A stretch of DNA of 64,000 nucleotides, taken from NCBI RefSeq assembly GCF_042665525.1, contig NZ_JBHTCQ010000005.1:124001-188000 (forward strand), in the 5' to 3' direction. A program made the position numbers and the translations under genes. Under the pieces are notes generated by a model that was not told where the DNA came from, ran no database searches, and saw only the letters and a program-made list of their open reading frames with translations. Position 1 is the stretch's first letter. Each line of letters begins with the position of its first letter. Of the stretch, positions 10,907 through 19,521 are shown in pieces. Source of the stretch: Allobogoriella alba. Lineage in GTDB: Bacteria; Actinomycetota; Actinomycetes; Actinomycetales; Actinomycetaceae.

Positions 10907-10926
10907 GAATCACACGCGTGTTATTC
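10907..10926. promoter_or_regulatory. 20-bp near-perfect palindrome upstream of nlpC/P60
   Basis: GAATCACACGCGTGTTATTC pairs at nine of ten positions, with a perfect ACACGCGTGT core. It lies 30 bp before the start codon in an AT-richer patch, so it could be an operator or a 5' UTR hairpin. Confidence 0.4.
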
Positions 10927-11192
10927 GAATTGTCGTTCCACCGGCGTGTCGCCTTGACGTTTCGCCGATGCCCTCGCAGACGGTAGCGGAAGTTTGCCTC
11001 ACTGTGAACAGGGGTCCCGATTTTCACATCATTCACACCAGCACCAGGATGCTGCGCGGCGGCGCATCACGAGCTGCGGCCTGCCGCCCCCGGCCCTGCC
11101 CACCGAGTGCGCGCGTCTCGGAATCCAAGACGCACCGGACCGCACCTCGCACCGGTGCCCCGCGGCACGTACCGTGCGGGTCATGTTCCTTC

Positions 11193-11223
11193 GCCGAATG
11201 TGCCGCTGACGCGCACGTTCGGC
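11193..11223 (+). promoter_or_regulatory. Hairpin in the presumed metY leader
   Basis: GCCGAATGTGC and GCACGTTCGGC form an 11-bp stem with one G-U pair and a 9-base loop, about 150 nt before the metY start. A second GC stem (GGCCGG with CCGGCC) follows near 11245-11265. Sulfhydrylase genes of this kind are often under leader or repressor control; no known riboswitch core is recognisable. Confidence 0.3.
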
Positions 11224-11375
11224 ATGCCCGCTGGCGCGAGACCGGGCCGGATCCACCCGGCCGGAGACGACGCCGCGGGCGGCACACGTGCACGTCATCC
11301 CCAGTCCCCCGCGGGCTGACGACGTCGGCACGAGACGCATCGGCCCGCTCCCCCGAACCGACCTGGAGCCAGACC

Positions 11376-12707
11376 ATGAGCGAGCCGACCACCTGGGCCT
11401 TCGAGACCCGTCAGATCCATTCCGGCCAGGAGCCTGACCCCGCGACGGGGGCCCGAGCCCTGCCGATCTACCAGACCACGTCCTTCGTCTTCGACGACGC
11501 CAAGCAGGCCGCCGACCGCTTCGCCCTCGCGGAGCTCGGCCCCATCTACACCCGGATCACCAATCCCACCCAGGAGACCGTCGAGAACCGCATCGCCGAC
11601 CTCGAGGGTGGCGTCGGGGCACTGCTCGTCTCCTCCGGCCAGGCGGCCGAGACCCTTGCGATCCTCAACATCGCCGAGGCCGGTGACCACCTCGTCGCGA
11701 GCCCGCACCTGTACGGGGGCACGTACAACCTGCTCCAGCACACGCTCCGCAGGTACGGCGTCGAGACGACCTTCGTCACCGACCCCGACGACCCCGAGGC
11801 CTGGCGCGCGGCCGTCCGGCCGAACACCAAGCTCTTCTTCGCCGAGACGATCGCGAACCCGAAGGGCTCGGTGCTCGACATCGAGGCCGTCGCCGCCGTC
11901 GCGCACGAGACGGGCGTCCCGCTCGTCGTCGACAACACCGTGGCGACGCCGTACCTCGCCCGGCCGCTGGAGCACGGCGCCGACATCGTGGTGCACTCGG
12001 CCACCAAGTACCTCGGCGGCCACGGCACGGCCATCGCGGGGGCGATCGTCGACGGCGGCACCTTCGACTGGTCCGCAGACCCGGAGCGGTTCCCCGGCTA
12101 CAACACCCCGGACCCGAGCTACCACGGCCTGGTGTTCAAGGACCTCGGCGCACCGGCGTTCATCCTCAAGGCCAGGGTCCAGCTGCTGCGCGACCTCGGC
12201 CCGGCGGTCTCGCCGTTCAACGCGTTCCTCGTGGCCCAGGGGCTGGAGACGCTGTCACTGCGCATCGAGCGGCACGTCGCGAACGCCCAGCGGGTCGCGG
12301 AGTTCCTCGAGGCCCAGGAGCAGGTGACGTCCGTCGCGTACGCCGGGCTGCCGTCCTCGCCGTGGTACGAGCGGGCGCAGCGGTACACCCCGAAGGGCGC
12401 CGGGGCCGTGCTGGCCTTCGAGCTCGCCGGCGGCTACGCGGCCGGCCTGGCGTTCGTCGACGCCCTGACGCTGCACTCGAACGTGGCCAACATCGGCGAT
12501 GTGCGCTCGCTGGTCATCCACCCCGCATCCACGACCCACTCGCAGCTCGACGCCGCGGGGCTCGCGGCGTCCGGCGTCAGCGAGGGTCTGGTCCGGCTGT
12601 CCGTCGGAATCGAGCACATCGACGACATCCTCGCGGACCTCCGCCTCGGCCTGGAGGCGGCCGCCGCGTTCACCCCCGCCGACACGGCCGAGCAGGGGGT
12701 GGCGTGA
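11376..12707 (+). CDS. metY: O-acetylhomoserine (thiol)-lyase / sulfhydrylase
   Basis: PLP enzyme of the Cys/Met metabolism family that makes homocysteine directly from O-acetylhomoserine and sulfide. The 443-residue protein has TRQIHSGQEPDPATGARA at its N-terminus, typical of MetY, the GALLVSSGQAAET block, and the PLP lysine K211 in HSATKYLGGHG. The C-terminus ends with VRLSVGIEHIDDILADL. The ATG at 11376 has GGAG seven bases upstream; the open frame to 10560 is spurious. Its stop overlaps the metX start (GTGA), so the two methionine genes are translated together. Confidence 0.95.
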   Translation: MSEPTTWAFETRQIHSGQEPDPATGARALPIYQTTSFVFDDAKQAADRFALAELGPIYTRITNPTQETVENRIADLEGGVGALLVSSGQAAETLAILNIAEAGDHLVASPHLYGGTYNLLQHTLRRYGVETTFVTDPDDPEAWRAAVRPNTKLFFAETIANPKGSVLDIEAVAAVAHETGVPLVVDNTVATPYLARPLEHGADIVVHSATKYLGGHGTAIAGAIVDGGTFDWSADPERFPGYNTPDPSYHGLVFKDLGAPAFILKARVQLLRDLGPAVSPFNAFLVAQGLETLSLRIERHVANAQRVAEFLEAQEQVTSVAYAGLPSSPWYERAQRYTPKGAGAVLAFELAGGYAAGLAFVDALTLHSNVANIGDVRSLVIHPASTTHSQLDAAGLAASGVSEGLVRLSVGIEHIDDILADLRLGLEAAAAFTPADTAEQGVA

Positions 12708-13921
12708 GCGAGCCTCGCCCGTGGACCGGGGCCGACGCCGTGGGCACGGACCACGACCGTCGGCACCGGCGCCGGGTCATCGACCTCGCGGCGCTGCCGG
12801 CCACCGGCGCGTGGCGGGAGGGCGAGGACCCGGGAGCACGGCAGTTCGTCGACATCGGCTCCCTCACGCTGGAGGCGGGGGGTCGGCTGCCCCGCGTGCG
12901 GATCGCCTACGAGACGTGGGGACGGCTCAACGAGGCGGGCGACAACGCCGTGCTGGTGCTGCACGCCCTCACCGGCGACTCGCACGTCGCCGGGCACGGA
13001 CCGGGCGACCCGGTGCCCGGGTGGTGGGACCAGATCGTCGGTCCGGGCCGGGCCATCGACACCGACCGCTACTTCGTCGTCGCGCCGAACGTGCTCGGCG
13101 GCTGCCAGGGTTCGACCGGTCCGTCGAGCCCCGCACCGGACGGCTCACCGTGGGGCTCCCGGTTCCCGTACCTCACGGTGCGGGACCAGGTCGCGGCGGA
13201 GATCGAGCTCGCCGACCGGCTCGGCATCGAGCAGTGGGCGCTCGTGGTCGGGGCGTCGATGGGCGGGCACCGGGTCCTGGAGTGGGCGGTCACGGCGCCC
13301 GAACGGGTGCGTGCGATCGCCCCGGTCGCCACCGGGGCGCAGGCGTCGGCCGAGCAGGTCGCGTGGGCGCACACCCAGCTGGCCGCCATCGAGCTCGACC
13401 CGGGCTGGAAGGGCGGCGACTACTACGCGGCCGGGCCCGGCGAGGGCCCGAATCGCGGCCTCGGTCTGGCCCGGCAGATCGCCCACGCCACCTACCGCTC
13501 GCCGGCCGAGCTGGACGCGCGGTTCGGCCGCATCCCGCAGGGCGGTGAGGATCCGCTCGAGGGCGGGCGGCTGGCCGTGCAGTCCTACCTGGACCACCAC
13601 GCGGCCAAGCTCGCCGAGCGCTTCGACGCCGGGAGCTACGTGACCCTCACCCGCTCGATGATCACGCACGACGTCGGACGGGACCGCGGCGGGATCGACG
13701 CGGCACTCGGCCAGATCCGGGCGGAGACGCTCGTCGTCGCCGTCGACTCCGACCGGCTGTTCTTCCCGGCTGAGTCGGAGCGGATCGCGGCGGCCGTGCC
13801 GGGAGCCGGGCCGGTCGCCCACGTGCGGTCCCTGTACGGGCACGACGGGTTCCTGGTCGAGCACGACCAGGTCGCCGCGCTGCTCGGGCGGTTCCTCCGG
13901 GCGGTCTCGCCGCAGCACTGA
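12704..13921 (+). CDS. metX: Homoserine O-acetyltransferase
   Basis: Acetylates L-homoserine with acetyl-CoA, giving the substrate for MetY. The 405-residue alpha/beta-hydrolase-fold protein has LVLHALTGDSHVAG, the oxyanion region NVLGGCQGSTGPSSP, the nucleophile Ser185 in VVGASMGGHRVLEW, and the C-terminal catalytic Asp and His in VDSDRLFFP and YGHDGFLVEHD. It begins with a GTG overlapping the metY stop. The acetyl rather than succinyl specificity is inferred from family and partner. Confidence 0.95.
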   Translation: MSEPRPWTGADAVGTDHDRRHRRRVIDLAALPATGAWREGEDPGARQFVDIGSLTLEAGGRLPRVRIAYETWGRLNEAGDNAVLVLHALTGDSHVAGHGPGDPVPGWWDQIVGPGRAIDTDRYFVVAPNVLGGCQGSTGPSSPAPDGSPWGSRFPYLTVRDQVAAEIELADRLGIEQWALVVGASMGGHRVLEWAVTAPERVRAIAPVATGAQASAEQVAWAHTQLAAIELDPGWKGGDYYAAGPGEGPNRGLGLARQIAHATYRSPAELDARFGRIPQGGEDPLEGGRLAVQSYLDHHAAKLAERFDAGSYVTLTRSMITHDVGRDRGGIDAALGQIRAETLVVAVDSDRLFFPAESERIAAAVPGAGPVAHVRSLYGHDGFLVEHDQVAALLGRFLRAVSPQH

Positions 13922-13929
13922 GCCGCCGC

Positions 13930-13966
13930 CGAGTCGTCGAGCTCGCGCCGCAACGTCGACGACTCG
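13930..13966 (+). terminator. Putative terminator after metYX
   Basis: CGAGTCGTCGA pairs with TCGACGACTCG over 11 bp around a 15-base loop, 9 bases after the metX stop. There is no T run, and an alternative GCTCGCG/CGCGAGC pairing exists, so it may work weakly. Confidence 0.5.
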
Positions 13967-13992
13967 CGAGCCCCGGGTGGGCGACGGACGGC

Positions 13993-15114
13993 ATGATGTG
14001 CCCCATGCCTCGCAAGAAGGCTCCGGAGGTGCGCCCGGAGGGAACCGTCCCGGAGGACCTGGTCGACCTGCCGCCACCAGCCCCGGCGGGTCGCTGGTCC
14101 CCGGACGTGCTCGGTGACGGCTTCGAGGCCCGCACCATCCCGCTGCTGGAGGACGACGAGGGTGAGGTCGTCGCCACCCTCGTGCGGCACGTCCCCGCCG
14201 ACGATCCGGGCGCGTTCCACGAGACGCCCTCCTCGCCGTCGTTCGCGGTGCTCTATCTCCACGGCTGGAACGACTACTTCTACAACCGGGACGTGGCACG
14301 GCGGTGGTCGCAGCTCGGCGGCGCCTTCTACGCGTTGGACCTGCGCAAGTACGGCCGGTCCCTGCGCCCGCACCAGACCCGCGGTTACGTCGAGTCGCTC
14401 TCGACGTACGACGAGGACCTCCACGAGGCGCTCAAGGTCATCCGGCGTGAGCAGGGCGTGCGGACGGACCTCGTGCTCATGGGGCACTCCACCGGCGGCC
14501 TGACGGCGGCGCTGTGGGCGCACCGGCACCCGGGGGCGCTACGGGCTCTCGTCCTGAACGCCCCGTGGCTGGAGCTGCAGCACTCGGCGCTGCTGCGCGG
14601 CGTCGCGCAGCCGATCATCGCCCGGCTCGCGCGGACACAGCCCAAGGCGGTGATCCCTACCAGCGACCCCGGGTTCTACCAGCGCACCCTCACGGGGTGG
14701 ACGGACGAGGACGGTCCCCTGCCCGAGGGACAGGAGGACGACCCGTTCGTGACCGGCTGGGAGCCGCACCCGGCCTGGCGCATCGTCGGTGCTCCGATCC
14801 GGGCGGGCTGGCTCTCGGCCGTCCTCGCCGGGCACGCGCAGGTGGCCGCCGGCCTGGACATCGACTGCCCGGTGCTCGTGATGACCGCGGCGAAGACGAT
14901 CATCACCGCCACGAAGTGGTCGCCGCAGCTCCGCGAGGTGGACGTGGTCCTGGACGTGACCTGGATCCGGCGGCGTGTCCACCTGCTGGGCGGTCACGTC
15001 ACGCTGGTCCGGCTCGACGGCGCGATCCACGACGTGATGCTGTCCTCGCGGCGTGTGCGGGACCGGGCACACGCCGAGCTGGCACGGTGGGCGCGGACCT
15101 ACGTCCTGCGCTGA
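13993..15114 (+). CDS. Alpha/beta hydrolase (serine aminopeptidase S33 / lysophospholipase-like)
   Basis: Cytoplasmic esterase or lipase of unknown substrate. The 373-residue product has LYLHGWNDYFYNRDVARRW (oxyanion region), DLRKYGRS, the nucleophile elbow GHSTGG with Ser166, and an acid in the DIDCPVLVMTA segment; His could be in GAIHDVM near the C-terminus, the normal position. No signal peptide is seen. The ATG at 13993 is the first of three (13993, 13996, 14005); the last gives MPRKKAPEV and is equally plausible, since no clear ribosome site separates them. It lies alone after metYX and converges on the DinB gene. Confidence 0.75.
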   Translation: MMCPMPRKKAPEVRPEGTVPEDLVDLPPPAPAGRWSPDVLGDGFEARTIPLLEDDEGEVVATLVRHVPADDPGAFHETPSSPSFAVLYLHGWNDYFYNRDVARRWSQLGGAFYALDLRKYGRSLRPHQTRGYVESLSTYDEDLHEALKVIRREQGVRTDLVLMGHSTGGLTAALWAHRHPGALRALVLNAPWLELQHSALLRGVAQPIIARLARTQPKAVIPTSDPGFYQRTLTGWTDEDGPLPEGQEDDPFVTGWEPHPAWRIVGAPIRAGWLSAVLAGHAQVAAGLDIDCPVLVMTAAKTIITATKWSPQLREVDVVLDVTWIRRRVHLLGGHVTLVRLDGAIHDVMLSSRRVRDRAHAELARWARTYVLR

Positions 15115-15153
15115 CCGTCGACGGCCGGCGCGCGAACGCATCAGGCGGGCCGA

Positions 15154-15906
15154 CTACACCCGGCCGGCCGCGATCGCGTCGAGGTCACGCGCGGCGTAGC
15201 GGTGGTGCTCCCACTCCTCCTCGAGGATCGTGTGCAGGCAGGACAGGACGGTCTCGTCGTGGTCGGGGTCGTGCGGGTTCGGGCGCGGCTCGGCGAGCAG
15301 GTCAGCCGTGGCGGCGGCGAGGAAGTCCCGCACCATCGTCTGACGGCCCGCCCGCGCCCGGAGCACCTCCTCGTACGACGGCGCCGCCGTCTGCAGGCCG
15401 TCGGGGCCGCCTTCGCGCGCGGTTCCCGTGTCGAGGAGGCCGACGGGATGGAACGGCTCGGCCTTCCCGAGGATGCCCTTGCCGAGCCACATGTCGGTGG
15501 CCATGATCAGGTGGCGCAAGGTCTGCGTCAGCGACCACTCGCCGTCGACCGACGCCTCCACCGTGCCGTCCGGCATCGCGGCGGCACGGGCGAGCGTCGC
15601 CGCCCACGTGCTCTCGACCTTCGCCCACGCCGAGCGCAACCCGTCCGGGTCGGCGGCGCGCTGCTCGGAGCGGCCGGGGAAGCGACGGTTGAGCTCGGCA
15701 TCGACGTAGGGCAGCACGTCGACGCCGTTGACGAGGAGGACGTTGTCGCCGTCGAAGATCCACGGCGAGTCGATCTCCATCTGCTGGAGCTCGCTCCCGC
15801 GGACCACCACGCCGGACAGGTCGCACCCACGGAACTGCGCACCGCGCAGGTCGGCGTTCTTCACGACCGCCCCTCTGAGCTCGTCGGACCCGCTGAACGT
15901 GGCCAT
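15154..15906 (-). CDS. DinB-like protein with N-terminal pentapeptide repeats
   Basis: The 250-residue protein combines two modules. Residues about 10-40 contain pentapeptide-type repeats (NADLRGAQFRGCDLSGV), and residues about 85-250 form a DinB/YfiT-like four-helix bundle with possible metal ligands in LRHLIMATD and EEEWEHHRYAARDLD. DinB-superfamily proteins are often metal-dependent thiol transferases or hydrolases; the actual activity here is unknown. The ATG at 15906 has a strong AGAGGAGG just upstream. It converges on the hydrolase gene with 39 bp between stops. Confidence 0.75.
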   Translation of the reverse strand: MATFSGSDELRGAVVKNADLRGAQFRGCDLSGVVVRGSELQQMEIDSPWIFDGDNVLLVNGVDVLPYVDAELNRRFPGRSEQRAADPDGLRSAWAKVESTWAATLARAAAMPDGTVEASVDGEWSLTQTLRHLIMATDMWLGKGILGKAEPFHPVGLLDTGTAREGGPDGLQTAAPSYEEVLRARAGRQTMVRDFLAAATADLLAEPRPNPHDPDHDETVLSCLHTILEEEWEHHRYAARDLDAIAAGRV

Positions 15907-16262
15907 GTCGCCTCCTCTGCGTCCCAGATACGCGCAGTATGTCGGCCGCCGGTGACATCGTGGGCGGCATGGCGGCCCGCGAGGGCCGGGACACGGTGCT
16001 GCGGAAGATCGACGGTCCGACGCCTGGTGGCGGGCCGACGCCGAGCGGCTGCAGGAGATCGCCGAGCGCTTCCGCTGAAGCGCACCCGTCCGTCGACGAC
16101 CGTACCGGGAGGCGTGACGGCGATGCGTCACGGAGACCCCTCGGGTCATGGCACCGCGAGCGCGCGGACGGGGCGCAGTACCCTCACAGTGAGGGGGCGA
16201 CCAGCGTCAAGGAAGTCTGCGATGCCACCCGCGCACGTGCCCTCACCCGAGGCGGAGACGAC
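15907..16262. other. 356-bp intergenic region with a possible broken small ORF
   Basis: Between the DinB gene and the small membrane protein. At 15939-16078 an ORF opens with MSAAGDIVGGMAAREG and, after a frame change around 16020, closes with an amphipathic tail ending LQEIAERFR and a TGA; this resembles a real C-terminus split by an indel, but it may be chance. Further down are inverted repeats: GTGACG-N6-CGTCAC (16114-16131) and the palindrome at 16181. Confidence 0.25.
16181..16195. promoter_or_regulatory. Palindrome overlapping a presumed -10
   Basis: CCCTCACAGTGAGGG is a perfect 7+1+7 palindrome. It overlaps TACCCT (16179-16184), a possible -10 hexamer, about 70 bp before the small membrane protein gene, so a repressor site is a reasonable reading. 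Confidence 0.4.
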
Positions 16263-16559
16263 ATGACAGGCACACAGACGCCGAGGAGCGCCGGGGCCAG
16301 TCCAGGAGGTATGGCCCTGGCTCTGGCACTTCCATTGGGCACCCTGGCCGCGGCCGCCACCCTCACCGGGCTCGTGCTCCGGCCCATCGAGACCACTGTC
16401 GTCGCCGTGCTGGCGGTGCTGGTATCCGCCGGCGGCGTCCTCACTGTGCGGAGAGCCGGACACGGCCCGCTTCTGAGCAGGTCGTTGTCGGCAGTGCTCG
16501 TCGGGACCTTGGCCGTACTCGCGTACTACTGGGTCTCGGCGCTGGTGCACCTCGAGTAG
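16263..16559 (+). CDS. Small membrane protein of unknown function
   Basis: A 98-residue protein I do not recognise. It has three predicted membrane helices: about residues 17-40 (ALALALPLGTLAAAATLTGL), about 44-62 (TTVVAVLAVLVSAGGVLTV) and about 72-95 (LSAVLVGTLAVLAYYWVSAL), with RRAGHG between the last two. The ATG at 16263 is preceded by GGCGGAG at good spacing. It stands alone between the DinB gene and the converging FAD oxidoreductase. Nothing in the neighbourhood predicts a role. Confidence 0.7.
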   Translation: MTGTQTPRSAGASPGGMALALALPLGTLAAAATLTGLVLRPIETTVVAVLAVLVSAGGVLTVRRAGHGPLLSRSLSAVLVGTLAVLAYYWVSALVHLE

Positions 16560-16633
16560 CTCGTCTGCCGCTGACACACGTGTCACCCGGTTCCGAGGCG
16601 GCGGCGAGCTCGAGCGTCGTCGTCCCCGGGTCC

Positions 16634-19483
16634 TCAGGCCTCGCCCGCCAGCAGCTGGGCCAGGTGCACGCCTCGCCGGCCCGCGAGCTGGTCGGCCTGG
16701 GTCCGGCAGGACAGCCCGTCGGCGAGGTAGACGGCGTCCGGGCTCGCCTCGCGCAGCGCGGGCAGCAGCGCGTTCTCGGCGACGGCGACCGACGTCTCGT
16801 AGTGCCCGCGCTCCATGCCGAAGTTCCCGGCCAGCCCGCAGCAGCCGGCGAGCCGCGTCACGCGGGCGCCGGCCCGGGCGAGCAGGGCGGCGTCCGCCTC
16901 CCAGCCCATCACCGAGTGCTGGTGGCAGTGCGGCTGCGCCACGACCTCGACGCCCTCCAGGGACCGGGGCACCCACTCCTGCCCGGGACCGAGCGGCGCC
17001 GGGGCGGTGAGCAGCTCCGCGAGGGTGCGGACCGCGTCCGCGACCTCGCGCGATCGAGGGTCCTCCGGGAGGAGCTCCACGAGGTCGGAGCGCAGCGTCG
17101 CGGTGCACGACGGCTCGACGCCCACCACCGGGATGCCCTCGGCGACGTACGGGCCGAGCACGTCGAGCAGCCGCGTCAGCCGGCGCCGTGCGCCGTCGAG
17201 CTGGCCGGTGGTGATCCAGGTCAGGCCGCAGCACGCCTGCTCGGTGGGGACGATCACCTCGTAGCCCGCGCCCTCGAGGACGGTGACGGCGGCCCGGGCA
17301 CCGGCGCCGTCGAGCGTCTCGGAGAAGGAGTCCGCCCACAGCACGACCCGGCGCCCCTCCCCCACGCTCGTGCGCCGCCCGCGCCGGCGCCACCACGCGG
17401 TGAAGCGCTCCTCCGCGAACCGCAGCAGGTGGCGGCGGGTGTCCATGCCGCCGAGCCGCAGCACGACCTTCGCGAGCGGCCGCAACCGACCGGCCCGGTT
17501 GGTCAGCCGCGCCAGGCCCGGGACGGCCGTGATCAGGCCAGACCAGCGCGGCAGCTGGCCGAGGAGGTAGTGGGTCCGGGGCCGGAGCCTGCCCCGGTAG
17601 GCCCGGTGCAGCACCTCGGACTTGTAGGTGGCGACATCGACGCCCGCGGGGCAGTCGGCGGCGCAGGCCTTGCAGGACAGGCACAGGTCGAGCGAGTCGC
17701 GCACGGCGGGGCTGTGCCACGAGGTCACGAGCGAGCCGTTGGTCAGCTCCTGCAGGACGCGGGCGCGCCCGCGCGTGACGTCCTTCTCGTCGTTCGTGGC
17801 CAGGTAGCTGGGGCACATGAAGCCCCCGGCGCCGGAGGTGTCCGCGCGGCACTTGCCCACACCCGTGCAGCGGTGCACCGCGGTGGCGAAGTCCCCGCCG
17901 TCCTCGAGGAAGGCGAAGCCCGACCGGTCCCGGACGGGCCGGGCGTGCGGCCGGCGCAGATCGGCGTCGATCGGCCGCGGGTCCACCAGCACACCCGGGT
18001 TGAGGTGGTTGTCCGGGTCGAACATCGCCTTGACCCGGCCGAAGAGGTCGAGCACCTCGGGCCGGTACATCCGCGGCAGCAGCGCGGAGCGGGCCCGCCC
18101 GTCGCCGTGCTCGCCGGAGAAGGACCCGCCGTAGGAGGCGACGAGGTCGGCGGCCGCCTCCAGGAGCTCCCGGGACGGACCCACGCCCTGCGGGGTCTCC
18201 AGCGGCAGGTCGAGGCGCACGTGCACGCACCCGTCCCCGAAGTGCCCGTAGAGCAGGCCGTCGATGCCGCGGTCGGACATGAGTGCGGTGAAGTCGCGCA
18301 GGTAGTCCCCGAGCCGCTCCGGTGGGACGGCCGCGTCCTCCCAGCCGGGCCAGGCGGGCTCGCCCGCGGGCGTACGGCCTCCCAGCCCTGCGCCGTCGGC
18401 GCGGATCCGCCACAGCGCGTCGGCCTGCGCCCCGGCGGGCACCACCGCGGCGGCGCCGGTGCCGCCCGCCGCGGCGAGCGCGCGGGCGCGGGCCAGCACG
18501 TCGTCCGGGCCCTCGCCGTCGCGGGCGCCGACCTCCACGAGCAGCCAGCCTGCGCCGTCGGGCAGCTCGGGGACGGCAGCGGCGCCGCGGTGGCGCCGCA
18601 CCACGTCCACGAGCCGGGCGTCGATCCCCTCGACGGCGAGCGGCTCGTGCTCCAGCAGCGCGGGCACCGCGTCCGCGGCCGCAGGCATGTCCGGGTAGCC
18701 GAGGGCGACGACGACCGGGGCCTGCGGGATCGGCACCAGGTCGAGCGTGGCGCCGAGGACGGTCACGAGGGTGCCCTCGGTGCCGACGAGCATCTTCGCC
18801 AGGTCGGCACCGTGCTCGGGGAGCAGGTGCTCGAGGGAGTAGCCGGAGACCTGGCGTTTGAACCGGCCGAGCGCGGTGCGGATGGTCGCGAGCTCGGCGG
18901 CGACGAGCGCATCGAGACCGGGGACCGCGTCGAGCGACCCGCGTCCGGCGGTGAACCGGCGGCCGGAGCCGTCGACCACGTCGAGGCTGCTGGTGTTGTC
19001 GGCCGTGCGGCCGTAGGCCACGGCGTGCGGGCCGCACGCGTTGTTGCCGATCATGCCGCCGAGGGTCGCCCGGTTCTGCGTGGACGGGTCGGGGCCGAAC
19101 CGCAGGCCGTGCGGCTTCGCCACGGCCTGGAGGGCGGACATCACGACGCCGGGCTGGACGGTCGCGGTGCGGGCCTCGGGATCGAGGGCGAGGACGTTGT
19201 TCAGGTGGCGCGAGAAGTCCAGCACCACGCCGGGTCCGATCGAGTTCCCGGCCACGGACGTGCCGGCGCCGCGGGCGGTGACCGGCACGGCGAGGTCCCG
19301 GGCGGCCGCGAGCGCGGCGAGGGCATCGGCCTCGTCCCGCGGCGCGACGACGACCTGCGGCACCACCCGGTAGTTCGAGGCGTCCGTGGAGTACTCGGCG
19401 CGCCGCCGGTCGGAGTCCTCGACCTCGCCGTCGACGACCGCGCGGAGCGCGGCGGCGACGTCCCTGCTGGTGACCGTGCTCAC
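16634..19483 (-). CDS. FAD-binding and Fe-S-binding oxidoreductase (D-lactate/2-hydroxyacid dehydrogenase type)
   Basis: A 949-residue two-part flavoprotein like those oxidising D-lactate, glycolate or D-2-hydroxyglutarate. The N-terminal half is a PCMH-type FAD domain (TARGAGTSVAGNSIGPGVV, GGMIGNNACGPHA) with the FAD-oxidase C-terminal domain (YGHFGDGCVHVRLDL, SGEHGDGRARS). After about residue 530 come iron-sulfur cysteines (CTGVGKC, CLSCKACAADCP) and two CCG-type domains (VEPSCTATL, CCGLAGNFG). The natural substrate cannot be read from sequence. The start is a GTG at 19483 with no clear ribosome site. It is followed in the same direction after ppdK, 38 bp apart, suggesting a link to pyruvate metabolism. 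Confidence 0.85.
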   Translation of the reverse strand: MSTVTSRDVAAALRAVVDGEVEDSDRRRAEYSTDASNYRVVPQVVVAPRDEADALAALAAARDLAVPVTARGAGTSVAGNSIGPGVVLDFSRHLNNVLALDPEARTATVQPGVVMSALQAVAKPHGLRFGPDPSTQNRATLGGMIGNNACGPHAVAYGRTADNTSSLDVVDGSGRRFTAGRGSLDAVPGLDALVAAELATIRTALGRFKRQVSGYSLEHLLPEHGADLAKMLVGTEGTLVTVLGATLDLVPIPQAPVVVALGYPDMPAAADAVPALLEHEPLAVEGIDARLVDVVRRHRGAAAVPELPDGAGWLLVEVGARDGEGPDDVLARARALAAAGGTGAAAVVPAGAQADALWRIRADGAGLGGRTPAGEPAWPGWEDAAVPPERLGDYLRDFTALMSDRGIDGLLYGHFGDGCVHVRLDLPLETPQGVGPSRELLEAAADLVASYGGSFSGEHGDGRARSALLPRMYRPEVLDLFGRVKAMFDPDNHLNPGVLVDPRPIDADLRRPHARPVRDRSGFAFLEDGGDFATAVHRCTGVGKCRADTSGAGGFMCPSYLATNDEKDVTRGRARVLQELTNGSLVTSWHSPAVRDSLDLCLSCKACAADCPAGVDVATYKSEVLHRAYRGRLRPRTHYLLGQLPRWSGLITAVPGLARLTNRAGRLRPLAKVVLRLGGMDTRRHLLRFAEERFTAWWRRRGRRTSVGEGRRVVLWADSFSETLDGAGARAAVTVLEGAGYEVIVPTEQACCGLTWITTGQLDGARRRLTRLLDVLGPYVAEGIPVVGVEPSCTATLRSDLVELLPEDPRSREVADAVRTLAELLTAPAPLGPGQEWVPRSLEGVEVVAQPHCHQHSVMGWEADAALLARAGARVTRLAGCCGLAGNFGMERGHYETSVAVAENALLPALREASPDAVYLADGLSCRTQADQLAGRRGVHLAQLLAGEA

Positions 19484-19521
19484 GGGCGCGAGTCTGGCAG
19501 AACGGAGGCCCGCTCGATGAA

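Larger units (their letters stand above)
10877..11375. other. 499-bp divergent intergenic region between nlpC/P60 and metY
   Basis: No gene is seen. It holds a palindrome near the nlpC/P60 start, a TCACAGTGAGG motif (minus strand, 10997-11007) that recurs upstream of the small membrane protein at 16 kb, and a hairpin-rich stretch of about 200 nt before metY. AT content rises at 10905-11035, consistent with promoters. I looked for the conserved cores of SAM-I, SAM-II, SAM-IV and ydaO riboswitches and did not find them. Confidence 0.6.

Noticed and set aside
10877..11050. ydaO-type c-di-AMP riboswitch before the NlpC/P60 gene
   Set aside because: This is a common arrangement in actinobacteria, but the conserved GGGGAA/pseudoknot elements could not be found on the minus strand.
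11150..11375. SAM riboswitch before metY
   Set aside because: The conserved cores (for example GGCAACCC of SAM-IV) are not present; only generic hairpins are seen.
13931..13965. Attachment or recombination site after metX
   Set aside because: The inverted repeat is better explained as a terminator; no integrase or duplicated copy is present.
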